9,039 bases of DNA from CAYJQO01 sp964372445 (GCA_964372445.1 CAYJQO010000025.1:1-9039); one strand, 5' to 3'. Counted from the first letter of the stretch, positions 1 through 5,511 are shown. Program-made: numbers and translations. Notes: generated from the letters alone by a model not told the origin.

Positions 1-713
1 TCACAAGATTTTCTCCTGTGCCGATAGAATTCTCTGGTGATGTAAACCAATACTTGAAGCAGGGATTAAGCTGGTTACTCCAACATCTTGGGTCCCTATT
101 CGCGAATGTTGCAAAAGCAATAGTGGGCGTTTTTATATTCCTCGCCGCCCTGTATTACTTATTTAAAGATGGTCACAAACTGAAAAGAGCTGTCGTCGCT
201 TTAAGCCCCTTGCAAGACTTACATGATGAAACAATTTTTAGTAAACTTGCCCTGGCAATTAATTCGGTCATCAAGGGAAGTCTTGCGGTGGCGCTTGTCC
301 AAGGAACACTAACCGCAATCGGATTCGCTATCTTCGGAGTTCCCAACGCAACGCTCTGGGGCAGTGTGGCTGCCGTGGCGGCCTTAATCCCCGGCATTGG
401 AACGGCGTTGGTGCTTCTCCCCGCAATTCTTTACCTTTTCTCTAGCGGAGAAACGTTTTTTGCGGTCGGTCTTTTTCTTTGGGGGATGACGGCTGTGGGG
501 CTTGTTGATAACTTTTTGGGGCCGAAGCTTGTTGAACAAGGAGTGCGACTTCATCCATTTCTTATTTTACTTTCTATCCTGGGCGGTATCGGCTTTTTCG
601 GGCCTCTTGGATTCTTACTTGGGCCGCTCGTCTTGAGCCTGCTCTTCGCTCTCCTTGAAATTTATTCCGCGATTCGCAAAGAACATGAAGGTCAATTAAA
701 CCAACATGGATAG
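1..713 (+). CDS. AI-2E family (PerM/YhhT-like) transporter, 5' truncated by the window
   Basis: The reading frame is open to the window edge (first full codon at position 3). The family is usually about 340-370 residues, so these roughly 236 residues are the C-terminal two thirds; the GTG at 18 is probably an internal Val codon. Visible are several hydrophobic segments (counting from the codon at 18: about 30-49, 87-107, 111-141, 146-163 and a long stretch 180-217) and the family's C-terminal signature: an LWG...LIPGIG loop near 113-128, then DNFLGPKL near 164-171, LHPFLILLS and GPLGFLLGPL. Members are polytopic inner-membrane proteins described as exporters of small solutes, including AI-2 or Na+ in a few studied cases; the substrate here is unknown. 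The stop overlaps the start of a small membrane ORF. Base composition looks more AT-rich than in the genes from 2700 onward. Confidence 0.9.
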   Translation, partial: TRFSPVPIEFSGDVNQYLKQGLSWLLQHLGSLFANVAKAIVGVFIFLAALYYLFKDGHKLKRAVVALSPLQDLHDETIFSKLALAINSVIKGSLAVALVQGTLTAIGFAIFGVPNATLWGSVAAVAALIPGIGTALVLLPAILYLFSSGETFFAVGLFLWGMTAVGLVDNFLGPKLVEQGVRLHPFLILLSILGGIGFFGPLGFLLGPLVLSLLFALLEIYSAIRKEHEGQLNQHG

Positions 714-885
714 CGTTTGGCACATCATTTTATTTTTTGCGGCTTTCGGAAGATTTCTCCTTGCTTTTTATATTCGCCACATACTTCTTGGTGGAGCGAT
801 TGCTGGAAATCAATTTATGGAGCGATTTTTGCATAAGTTCAGAAACATCCGGACATTTGACAGGAAGTGCTCAGAGGGAGTATAG
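706..885 (+). CDS. Small single-pass membrane protein, possibly a truncated gene
   Basis: An ATG at 706 opens a 59-codon frame that overlaps the 3' end of the AI-2E gene by 8 bp, as in translationally coupled pairs. Residues about 4-26 form one hydrophobic segment (WHIILFFAAFGRFLLAFYIRH), followed by a basic, non-hydrophobic tail. The pattern FxxFGxFLLAxYIRH reminds me of the first membrane helix of vitamin-K-epoxide-reductase-like proteins. The cysteine motif that should follow is absent in all three forward frames, so this may be a broken remnant of such a gene; that is a guess from memory. A competing frame in the same place (TTG at 737 to 928) shows no recognisable features. I see no clear ribosome binding site. 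Confidence 0.4.
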   Translation: MDSVWHIILFFAAFGRFLLAFYIRHILLGGAIAGNQFMERFLHKFRNIRTFDRKCSEGV

Positions 886-987
886 TGAAAGAGCAATCGG
901 TCACGTATTATTGACTTTACATATATAAAAAGCAGATCATCAAAAGGTCGAATCCGCATTAGAATAGTTGTGAAACATATAATTGAT

Positions 988-2184
988 ATGAAAAAAAATA
1001 TTCTAGGTACAATAACTCTCTTTGCCGTCTTTGGCCTTGCTTTATTTGTAGTTCAAGCCATGGCTCAAACCAACGATGGCGGTGGACGTAAAATCATTGT
1101 CTTCAGCGGTGCCCTAAACGACGCTACGAAAGATGAACTGGTTGCTCACGCAGGCGGGGCCAAGTTAAAGAATCTTGATCTCATTGGCGCCAAAGCGGTT
1201 TGGGTGCCGAACCGGGCCGCGGCAGCGAAATTGGCTGCTTCTCCTGGTGTAGTACGAGTGGATGATGATGTGGCTGTAGAGGCGCTTTTTAGAGAAGGAT
1301 ATGTGAAGGTGAGTAAAGCGTCTCCTCAGCCGATTGAGGTGCTTCCGTGGGGAATTGACCGTGTAGATGCCGAACTTGTCTGGCCCTCGGGCAACACCGC
1401 CGACCCCATCAAAGTCGGTATCATTGACACGGGTATTTCCGCGAAACACCCCGACCTTCTGGCCAATGTGAAAGGAGGCGTCAATACTATCAACCCGCTC
1501 AAAAGTTGGAATGATGACAACGGCCACGGTTCGCACGTAGCCGGAATCGTTGCCGCGCTTGATAACGATATTGGAGTGATTGGTGTTGGGCCAGCAATTA
1601 ATCTCTACGCCATTAAGGTGTTGAGCGCCAGCGGTTCAGGATACCTCTCGGATGTGATTGAAGGAATCCAGTGGGCCATCGCCAACAATATGCAGGTGAT
1701 CAACATGAGCTTGGGTACGGCTTCGGACATTCAGTCGTTTCACGACGCTGTAACTGCGGCCAAAGACGCCGGTATTGTGGTGACGGCAGCCGCAGGAAAT
1801 AGCGGCGGGGCGGTCATCTTCCCGGCGGCGTATCCTGAGGCAATTGCGGTTTCAGCCGCTGATCAAGACAATGTAATCGCTTCTTGGTCCAGCCGCGGCC
1901 CGGAAATAGATCTTGCCGCTCCTGGCGTGAGCATCTATGCCACCTACAAAGGGACGCACTACGCCACTCTCTCTGGGACCTCAATGGCCGCGCCGCACGT
2001 TGCAGGATCTGCAGCACTCGTGTTAAACACTCCGGTTGGCTCCTATGACGCGAATGCTAACGGCAAATGGGATCCGGATGAAGTTCAGACAAAACTCCAG
2101 GCAACCGCAACTGAGCTTGGTGATGCAGGATTTGATAATCTTTACGGTTGGGGACTGGTGAACGCTTACGCCGCCACTCAGTAA
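988..2184 (+). CDS. Secreted subtilisin-like serine protease (peptidase family S8) with I9 propeptide
   Basis: Endopeptidase predicted to be exported and self-processed. I chose the ATG at 988 because it gives a clean signal peptide: KK at the N terminus, hydrophobic core to about 22, and AMA-Q cleavage near residue 26. An in-frame GTG at 970 would add six residues, and neither start has a convincing Shine-Dalgarno. Numbered from 988, residues 35-100 resemble an inhibitor_I9 propeptide. The catalytic domain runs from about 120 to the end, with Asp147 in IIDTG, His180 in NGHGSHVAG, oxyanion Asn271 in AAAGNSGG and Ser332 in SGTSMAAPHVAG, so the triad is complete. Residues 354-365 (DANANGKWDPDE) form an EF-hand-like calcium loop before the last helix. 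No sortase motif or C-terminal membrane anchor is visible, so it is probably released. A possible promoter lies upstream (TTGACT at 911) but lacks a good -10. Confidence 0.93.
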   Translation: MKKNILGTITLFAVFGLALFVVQAMAQTNDGGGRKIIVFSGALNDATKDELVAHAGGAKLKNLDLIGAKAVWVPNRAAAAKLAASPGVVRVDDDVAVEALFREGYVKVSKASPQPIEVLPWGIDRVDAELVWPSGNTADPIKVGIIDTGISAKHPDLLANVKGGVNTINPLKSWNDDNGHGSHVAGIVAALDNDIGVIGVGPAINLYAIKVLSASGSGYLSDVIEGIQWAIANNMQVINMSLGTASDIQSFHDAVTAAKDAGIVVTAAAGNSGGAVIFPAAYPEAIAVSAADQDNVIASWSSRGPEIDLAAPGVSIYATYKGTHYATLSGTSMAAPHVAGSAALVLNTPVGSYDANANGKWDPDEVQTKLQATATELGDAGFDNLYGWGLVNAYAATQ

Positions 2185-2215
2185 CGGTATAACTGATGGT
2201 ATAGCGGATCGAAGA

Positions 2216-2256
2216 AACAACCCCGCCTCTCAAGAGGGGCGGGGTTGTTGATAATG
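2216..2256 (+). terminator. Strong hairpin terminator after the S8 protease
   Basis: A 15-bp stem pairs 2216-2230 with 2235-2249 around a CAAG tetraloop, with a CCCCGCC/GGCGGGG core and one G·T pair. It begins 31 bp after the protease stop. The downstream tail (TTGTTGATAATG) is only moderately T-rich, and most of the T residues lie inside the stem, so the exact release point is uncertain. The stem is nearly symmetric and might also stop transcription on the minus strand. Confidence 0.75.
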
Positions 2257-2290
2257 ATAGGACAGAAAGTAGTTTCGCTTTTTTAGTTGG

Positions 2291-2356
2291 CTGGAGGACG
2301 CGGAGGAGATCAAGAAAAAGCTTGAGGCGGTGGGTGCCACGGTGGAGCTCCAGTAG
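2291..2356 (+). pseudogene. rplL: Headless 3' remnant of rplL (ribosomal protein L7/L12)
   Basis: In the frame ending at TAG 2354-2356 the translation is LEDAEEIKKKLEAVGATVEL followed by Q. This matches the invariant C-terminal end of bacterial L7/L12 (…EEAEEIKKKLEEAGAKVELK in typical members). Upstream of about 2291 the frame reads FRFFSW and hits a stop at 2270-2272, with no start codon and no L7/L12-like sequence. So only the last 21 or so codons of a roughly 125-codon gene are present. It cannot make a ribosomal protein on its own. It is either a remnant left when other DNA was inserted into or recombined at rplL, a duplicated gene end, or a sign of a contig misjoin. A full rplL should exist elsewhere in the genome. 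Confidence 0.75.
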
Positions 2357-2375
2357 GGAGCTCGACATGAAGCAT

Positions 2376-2436
2376 AGCCACTAGGGAGTTGTGGAGGTCA
2401 TGAACCCTAGACCCTAGTGGCTTGTTGTTCTATTCT
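2376..2436 (+). terminator. 11-bp perfect inverted repeat with T-rich tail (probable rplL terminator)
   Basis: AGCCACTAGGG (2376-2386) is perfectly complementary to CCCTAGTGGCT (2412-2422), with a 25-nt loop that contains an extra copy of CCCTAG (2405-2410). A T-rich run, TGTTGTTCTATTCT, follows the 3' arm. The position, 20 nt after the rplL-tail stop, suggests it is the original terminator or attenuator of the rplL operon. The long loop makes it less certain than the other terminators here. Confidence 0.5.
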
Positions 2437-2465
2437 GTACTGGCCGGAGGTGCACAACTTTGACT

Positions 2466-2539
2466 GGACGGCTAGCTCAGTTGGTTAGAGCGCTGCGTTC
2501 ACATCGCAGAGGTCACAGGTTCGAGTCCTGTGCCGTCCA
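2466..2539 (+). tRNA. tRNA-Val (anticodon CAC)
   Basis: A complete cloverleaf. The 7-bp acceptor GGACGGC (2466-2472) pairs with GCCGTCC (2532-2538) and the discriminator is A2539. The D arm is GCTC…GAGC with GG in its loop. The anticodon stem CTGCG/CGCAG holds the loop TTCACAT, with anticodon CAC at 2500-2502. The variable region has 5 nt, and the T arm is ACAGG-TTCGAGT-CCTGT. It decodes GTG. The 3' CCA is not encoded (CAA follows the discriminator), so it must be added by the tRNA nucleotidyltransferase. I find no convincing promoter directly upstream, so it may be read through from the rplL-side unit. Confidence 0.96.
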
Positions 2540-2548
2540 CAACTTGTC

Positions 2549-2641
2549 AAAGCCCAGTCAAGCGGGTCCGTAAGGCCATAGGTTCCGCTTGCCCCGCCCC
2601 AAGCGGGGCGTTCGGTTGAGGCTCGACAGCGGCTGGGTTTT
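2549..2641 (+). other. Possible structured RNA element (four-helix, cloverleaf-like) downstream of tRNA-Val
   Basis: Complementary segments nest into a four-way junction. P1 is AAAGCCCAG (2549-2557) with CTGGGTTTT (2633-2641), 9 bp including one G·T. P2 is CAAGCGG (2559-2565) with CCGCTTG (2585-2591), and its loop can form a small CC-GTAA-GG hairpin with a GNRA-type tetraloop. P3 is GCCCCGC (2591-2597) with GCGGGGC (2603-2609). P4 is GTTG (2615-2618) with CGAC (2624-2627). An alternative pairing CCGCTT (2585-2590) with AAGCGG (2601-2606) excludes both P2 and P3, which could act as a switch. P1 ends in TTTT, so the element may simply be an elaborate terminator for tRNA-Val or a 5' leader of the ParB-like gene. 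I recognise no known RNA family. Confidence 0.35.
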
Positions 2642-2648
2642 ATCCTAT

Positions 2649-2660
2649 GCTGCCGGCAGC
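2649..2660. promoter_or_regulatory. Perfect 12-bp palindrome upstream of the ParB-like gene
   Basis: GCTGCCGGCAGC is its own reverse complement and is flanked by CCTAT (2644-2648) and ATAGG (2670-2674), a wider imperfect dyad. It lies 42 bp before the ATG of the ParB-like gene, where an autoregulatory operator or a ParB-type binding site could sit. No copy of it appears elsewhere in the window. The function is inferred from position only. Confidence 0.3.
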
Positions 2661-2702
2661 TACTAAACAATAGGCAGAGAAAGAACAGCGAGGAGACAAG
2701 TG

Positions 2703-3941
2703 ATGAAACAAACTACTGTGCAGCAAATACGGCTTAGCTGGAAGCGCATGGGACGTGAGAAGCCCGATATGATACCCGATCAGCGTATCCCACTTCATGC
2801 CGTGAACGTTCTGCCCCAGCCCCGTCGTACATTCTTAGAGATTGAGGAACTTGCGGACAGCATCGCGCTCAAGGGACTGATCAATCCCATTACCGTTGCC
2901 TCGTATACCCGGCAGGAGTGTCTCGCCTGCCTCCGGGTGGTCCGGCAAGTTTGGGGGACACACATTACCTTCCGGGGGCTACGGTCGTATCGAGGCCGTT
3001 ACCTGGTGCTGATTGCAGGTGAGCGACGTCTGCGTGCGTGCCGGATGCTCCAGCGAGAAGGTTGTACCGATCACCGTCCCCGCGGATGCTACCGGCTTCA
3101 CACTGGTGACGAACGAGTGAAGGCAACTGTTTGCTTCGGAGTCCAGCCCTTTGATGTTTTAGAACTCCAAGCATCGGAAAACATTCATCTCCGACTGCCG
3201 CTCTATGAAGAAGCGGAGTTCTACGACAGGTACTATCGTTTCCTCTGTAGGGCGCGGGGCGAGGTAGTTTCGCTGGCTGAGTTCGGAAGACGGGTGGGCC
3301 GCTCATACGACATGGTTCGCGATGCGCTTAGATTTGTGCAATTACCTGAACAAGTTCGTGAGCATGTCTCGAGGGGCGAAATTTCCTACTCCAATGCGTG
3401 CATACTTGCGCGCCTCAAGGCCGAAGGACTGGAAGACACAAAAATTGTTGAGTGGGCAACCCGCATGATGGTGAACCCGCCAACCAGGGGTCAACTCAGA
3501 GAGCAAGTTCGCCGGAAACTCGATGAATTGAGGGGCTCGAATCAACTCCAGCTTCTCGAAGAAATATTTGCAGACGAAGCAGAGAAGGATTTTGCCAAAA
3601 TGCTTCGTCGCAAAAGCATTGATCGTGGGTCCGTGGTCGCATTCCACAGCTCGATACGGTATTTTCTTCGCGTGCTGTCCCTTTTTGAACGCGGCGTGCT
3701 CGGATACCCGCATTCGCCGTTTTCGATGCGAGGGCCGCTGCAGGCATGGCGGAAAACGCTCGTGCTGTTGCGAGACAAGCTCCTGCCCCATTTCGAGCGG
3801 GTACTCGCTGAGTATCCGTCAGTTGGGGACGCGTTGCACCGGAAGGTACGGCCGGTCAGGGAGGGGAGCAAAATCCTTGCCGAAGCGGAACGCCTCACGG
3901 AAGAGCTGGAAAGGAAGGTACCGATGGCTGCAAAGGTATAG
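2703..3941 (+). CDS. ParB/Spo0J-family DNA-binding protein, divergent, without adjacent parA
   Basis: ParB proteins bind centromere-like DNA sites, and many are CTP-dependent clamps. The ATG at 2703 is preferred over the adjacent in-frame GTG (2700) because AGGAG at 2691-2695 is 7 nt upstream. The 412 residues show, in order: the ParB_N start (QPRRTF at 39-44, GLINPITV at about 58-65); the GERRLRA box (106-112), part of the CTP pocket; an ENIHLR…EEA box (159-171); and a helix-turn-helix with the LP-x-x-V-x-x-x-V-x-x-G-E-I-S continuation (about 190-235). A charged C-terminal region to 412 has no feature I recognise. Two oddities: about 25 extra residues with a CxxC (73-76) separate GLINPITV from GERR, and the usual ENxxR box is shifted (ENxxLR, one residue shorter). 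No parA is adjacent in the window, so a regulatory or plasmid/phage-derived role is as likely as chromosome segregation. It is likely monocistronic, ending in its own terminator. Confidence 0.85.
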   Translation: MKQTTVQQIRLSWKRMGREKPDMIPDQRIPLHAVNVLPQPRRTFLEIEELADSIALKGLINPITVASYTRQECLACLRVVRQVWGTHITFRGLRSYRGRYLVLIAGERRLRACRMLQREGCTDHRPRGCYRLHTGDERVKATVCFGVQPFDVLELQASENIHLRLPLYEEAEFYDRYYRFLCRARGEVVSLAEFGRRVGRSYDMVRDALRFVQLPEQVREHVSRGEISYSNACILARLKAEGLEDTKIVEWATRMMVNPPTRGQLREQVRRKLDELRGSNQLQLLEEIFADEAEKDFAKMLRRKSIDRGSVVAFHSSIRYFLRVLSLFERGVLGYPHSPFSMRGPLQAWRKTLVLLRDKLLPHFERVLAEYPSVGDALHRKVRPVREGSKILAEAERLTEELERKVPMAAKV

Positions 3942-3946
3942 TACGG

Positions 3947-3980
3947 CGCCGCTCGTGTTTGTCGGGCGGCGTTTTTATTT
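3947..3980 (+). terminator. Intrinsic terminator of the ParB-like gene
   Basis: A 9-bp GC-rich stem (CGCCGCTCG 3947-3955 with CGGGCGGCG 3963-3971, one G·T pair) has a 7-nt loop and is followed at once by TTTTTATTT. It starts 6 nt after the stop codon. This is a canonical Rho-independent terminator and separates the ParB-like gene from the dcw operon. Confidence 0.9.
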
Positions 3981-3992
3981 CTTCCAGAGCAC

Positions 3993-4053
3993 CTGTGGGC
4001 ATAACCTGTGCATAGTTTCAAGGTGGATAGTGTGACAAGTATTGAAATTCAAT
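3993..4053. promoter_or_regulatory. Intergenic stretch with weak DnaA-box-like sequences and an AT-rich palindrome
   Basis: The gap between the ParB terminator and the mraZ promoter holds TGTGCATAG (4007-4015) and GGTGGATAG (4022-4030). Each differs by two bases from TGTGGATAA, the reverse complement of the DnaA box TTATCCACA. A looser TGTGGGCATAA starts near 3994. They are followed by ATTGAAATTCAAT (4041-4053), a palindrome around a central A, and then a T run. No ORF of interest occupies this gap. Alone these matches are weak; they gain some weight from the better boxes at 4145-4184. Confidence 0.25.
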
Positions 4054-4095
4054 GATTTTTTGGGACACGCCTCGGTTTCACCGACGCTCTGCATT

Positions 4096-4124
4096 TTTAC
4101 ACTTTGGATACTTGGTGGTATACT
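4096..4124 (+). promoter_or_regulatory. Sigma70-type promoter of the mraZ (dcw) operon
   Basis: TTTACA (4096-4101) and TATACT (4119-4124) are each one mismatch from the TTGACA and TATAAT consensus and are separated by an optimal 17 bp. Transcription should start near 4131, giving a leader of about 68 nt that contains the MraZ boxes. This is the best promoter in the window. Confidence 0.8.
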
Positions 4125-4136
4125 TCTCCATAGAAG

Positions 4137-4190
4137 TGGGGAATTGTGGATAACTATGGGGATAAACATCCATTCTGGGGATAACTGGTA
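4137..4190 (+). promoter_or_regulatory. MraZ-box array (TGGGN-type repeats at a 10-bp period)
   Basis: TGG-starting pentamers lie at 4137 (TGGGG), 4147 (TGGAT) and 4157 (TGGGG), each exactly 10 bp apart, meaning 5-bp boxes with 5-bp spacers. A second pair sits at 4176 (TGGGG) and 4186 (TGGTA), again 10 bp apart and 19 bp from the third box. MraZ is known to bind direct TGGGN repeats with 5-nt spacers in front of its own gene and repress the operon. The array lies just downstream of the predicted transcription start and runs almost to the mraZ ATG, so bound MraZ could block promoter clearance. No clear Shine-Dalgarno precedes mraZ. Confidence 0.75.
4145..4184 (-). promoter_or_regulatory. Consensus DnaA box plus two near matches, interleaved with the MraZ boxes
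   Basis: TGTGGATAA (4145-4153) is the exact reverse complement of the DnaA consensus TTATCCACA. TGGGGATAA occurs at 4157-4165 and 4176-4184, each one base away (TTATCCCCA). All three share GGATAA and point the same way. They could let DnaA influence division-gene transcription, or be a by-product of the TGG repeats that MraZ needs. Confidence 0.4.
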
Positions 4191-4198
4191 ACGAAACC

Positions 4199-4630
4199 AT
4201 GCTTCTTGGGGAATACACGCATACCCTCGATACCAAAGGTCGAATAGCGATCCCGGCTAAGTTCCGTTCCAAGCTGGAACCGGGCGCTATCATTACCAGA
4301 GGTTTAGATCGTTGCCTGTTCATGTTTGGTACGAAAGAGTGGGAGCGGCTGGTTGAGAAACTGGTGGCGCTACCGCTCGCCCAAGCGAACTCCCGAGCGT
4401 TCGTACGGCTCATGCTCGCTGGCGCGACAGACGTAACCTTTGACACGCAGGGACGGGTGCTCGTCCCTGACTACCTGCGACACTACGCACAGCTCAAGCG
4501 GAACGTCGTGGTCGCTGGCCTATACAATCGGATAGAGCTTTGGGCATCAGACCTCTGGGGCGCATACCAGGCGAAGACAGAATCAGCATCAGATGAAATT
4601 GCCGAGAAGCTCGGGGCGCTCGGGATCTGA
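4199..4630 (+). CDS. mraZ: Transcriptional regulator and division cluster protein MraZ
   Basis: MraZ is an AbrB/SpoVT-fold DNA-binding protein that forms ring-shaped oligomers and represses the dcw operon from its own promoter. The 143-residue length is typical. Both family repeats are present with the DxxxR signature: DTKGR at 11-15 followed by IAIPAKFR, and DTQGR at 82-86 followed by VLVPDYLR. The start at 4199 gives the classic N terminus (MLLGEYTHTLDTKGR). There is no obvious Shine-Dalgarno, since the leader is taken up by MraZ boxes. It is the first gene of the operon, and its TGA overlaps the rsmH ATG by one base (TGATG), so translation is probably coupled. Confidence 0.97.
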   Translation: MLLGEYTHTLDTKGRIAIPAKFRSKLEPGAIITRGLDRCLFMFGTKEWERLVEKLVALPLAQANSRAFVRLMLAGATDVTFDTQGRVLVPDYLRHYAQLKRNVVVAGLYNRIELWASDLWGAYQAKTESASDEIAEKLGALGI

Positions 4631-5511
4631 TGCACCAGCCGGTCCTTTTACACGAGGTAATCGAGGCGTTGGATCCGCAGCCGGGGCAGTTCTTCATTGA
4701 TGGGACGCTCGGCTCTGGAGGGCACGCGCGGGCAATTATGGAACGGATCAAACCGGGCGGGACGCTCCTGGCGATTGATTGGGATGCGTCGGCGGTCGAG
4801 CAGTTTATCGCACCGTCCGTGGCAGACGGGGTGACCGTGATTGCTTTGGCGGAGAGCTACACCAATTTGCCGAAACTGCTCCAGGTCAGAAAGCTTGGGA
4901 AGGGAGATGGCCTCCTCCTCGATCTAGGCGTTTCCTCCAGTCAGCTTGATGAGGTATCGCGGGGGTTCAGCTTTCTCCGCGATGGCCCACTGGATATGCG
5001 ATACGCGACCGGAGCAGGAAGCACGGCACGTGAATTCGTGAACCACCTTGATGCACAAGCTCTTGCCAAGCTCTTCACAACGTGCGGCGAGGAACGGTAC
5101 GCACGGACGATTGCGCGGGCAATTATCTCCGCGAGGGAGGTCAAGCCCATCGAGAGTACCGGAGCACTTGCCGCGGTGATACAGCGGGCGGTACCGCACC
5201 GTTTCGGGCGAGGGCGGATCCACCCGGCAACTCGTGTGTTCCAAGCGCTACGGATTGCCGTGAACCGAGAGCTTGATAATGTGCGAACGGTGCTGGACCA
5301 TCTCTCATCAATTATGAAATCGAATGGTCGGGTGGCCGTGATTACGTACCATTCCCTCGAGGATCGACTCGTCAAGCAGCGGTTCCGCTCCATGGCTTTA
5401 GCGAACCAGGCGACCCTGGTGACGAAAAAGCCGGTGCGTCCAACGCGTAATGAAGTTTTAGCAAACCGGCGGAGCCGCTCGGCAAAACTCCGCTCAATAA
5501 TGCTCAGGTAG
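4630..5511 (+). CDS. rsmH: 16S rRNA (cytosine-1402-N4)-methyltransferase RsmH
   Basis: RsmH (MraW) uses S-adenosylmethionine to methylate N4 of C1402 in 16S rRNA, near the ribosomal P site. The 293 residues carry the full family pattern: N-terminal HQPVLLHEV, the SAM-binding loop DGTLGSGGHA (24-33), IDWD (49-52), DLGVSSSQLD (98-107), RGFSF…GPLDMR, the helical insert with CGEERYARTIARAI, GRIHPATRVFQALRIAVN (195-212), ITYHSLEDRLVK (238-249) and the C-terminal RSRSAKLR. The length is slightly below the common 300-315 but nothing is missing. It starts inside the mraZ stop codon, and ftsL follows after a 7-bp gap. Confidence 0.97.
   Translation: MHQPVLLHEVIEALDPQPGQFFIDGTLGSGGHARAIMERIKPGGTLLAIDWDASAVEQFIAPSVADGVTVIALAESYTNLPKLLQVRKLGKGDGLLLDLGVSSSQLDEVSRGFSFLRDGPLDMRYATGAGSTAREFVNHLDAQALAKLFTTCGEERYARTIARAIISAREVKPIESTGALAAVIQRAVPHRFGRGRIHPATRVFQALRIAVNRELDNVRTVLDHLSSIMKSNGRVAVITYHSLEDRLVKQRFRSMALANQATLVTKKPVRPTRNEVLANRRSRSAKLRSIMLR

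Noticed and set aside
911..940. TTGACT at 911-916 as promoter of the S8 protease gene.
   Set aside because: The -35 is good, but the best -10 at 17-18 bp (GATCAT) is weak. Mentioned only in the protease entry.
2250..2255. GATAAT as a -10 element for a promoter just after the protease terminator.
   Set aside because: No acceptable -35 exists 16-18 bp upstream; that place is occupied by the hairpin.
2616..2646. TTGAGG…TATCCT as a promoter for the ParB-like gene.
   Set aside because: The spacer is 19 bp and both hexamers are poor; the elements lie within the folded region. Not enough support.
3568..4035. A 155-codon plus-strand frame running across the ParB gene end and its terminator.
   Set aside because: It lies out of frame inside the conserved ParB coding region, crosses a textbook terminator and has no family-like features. 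It is a shadow frame.
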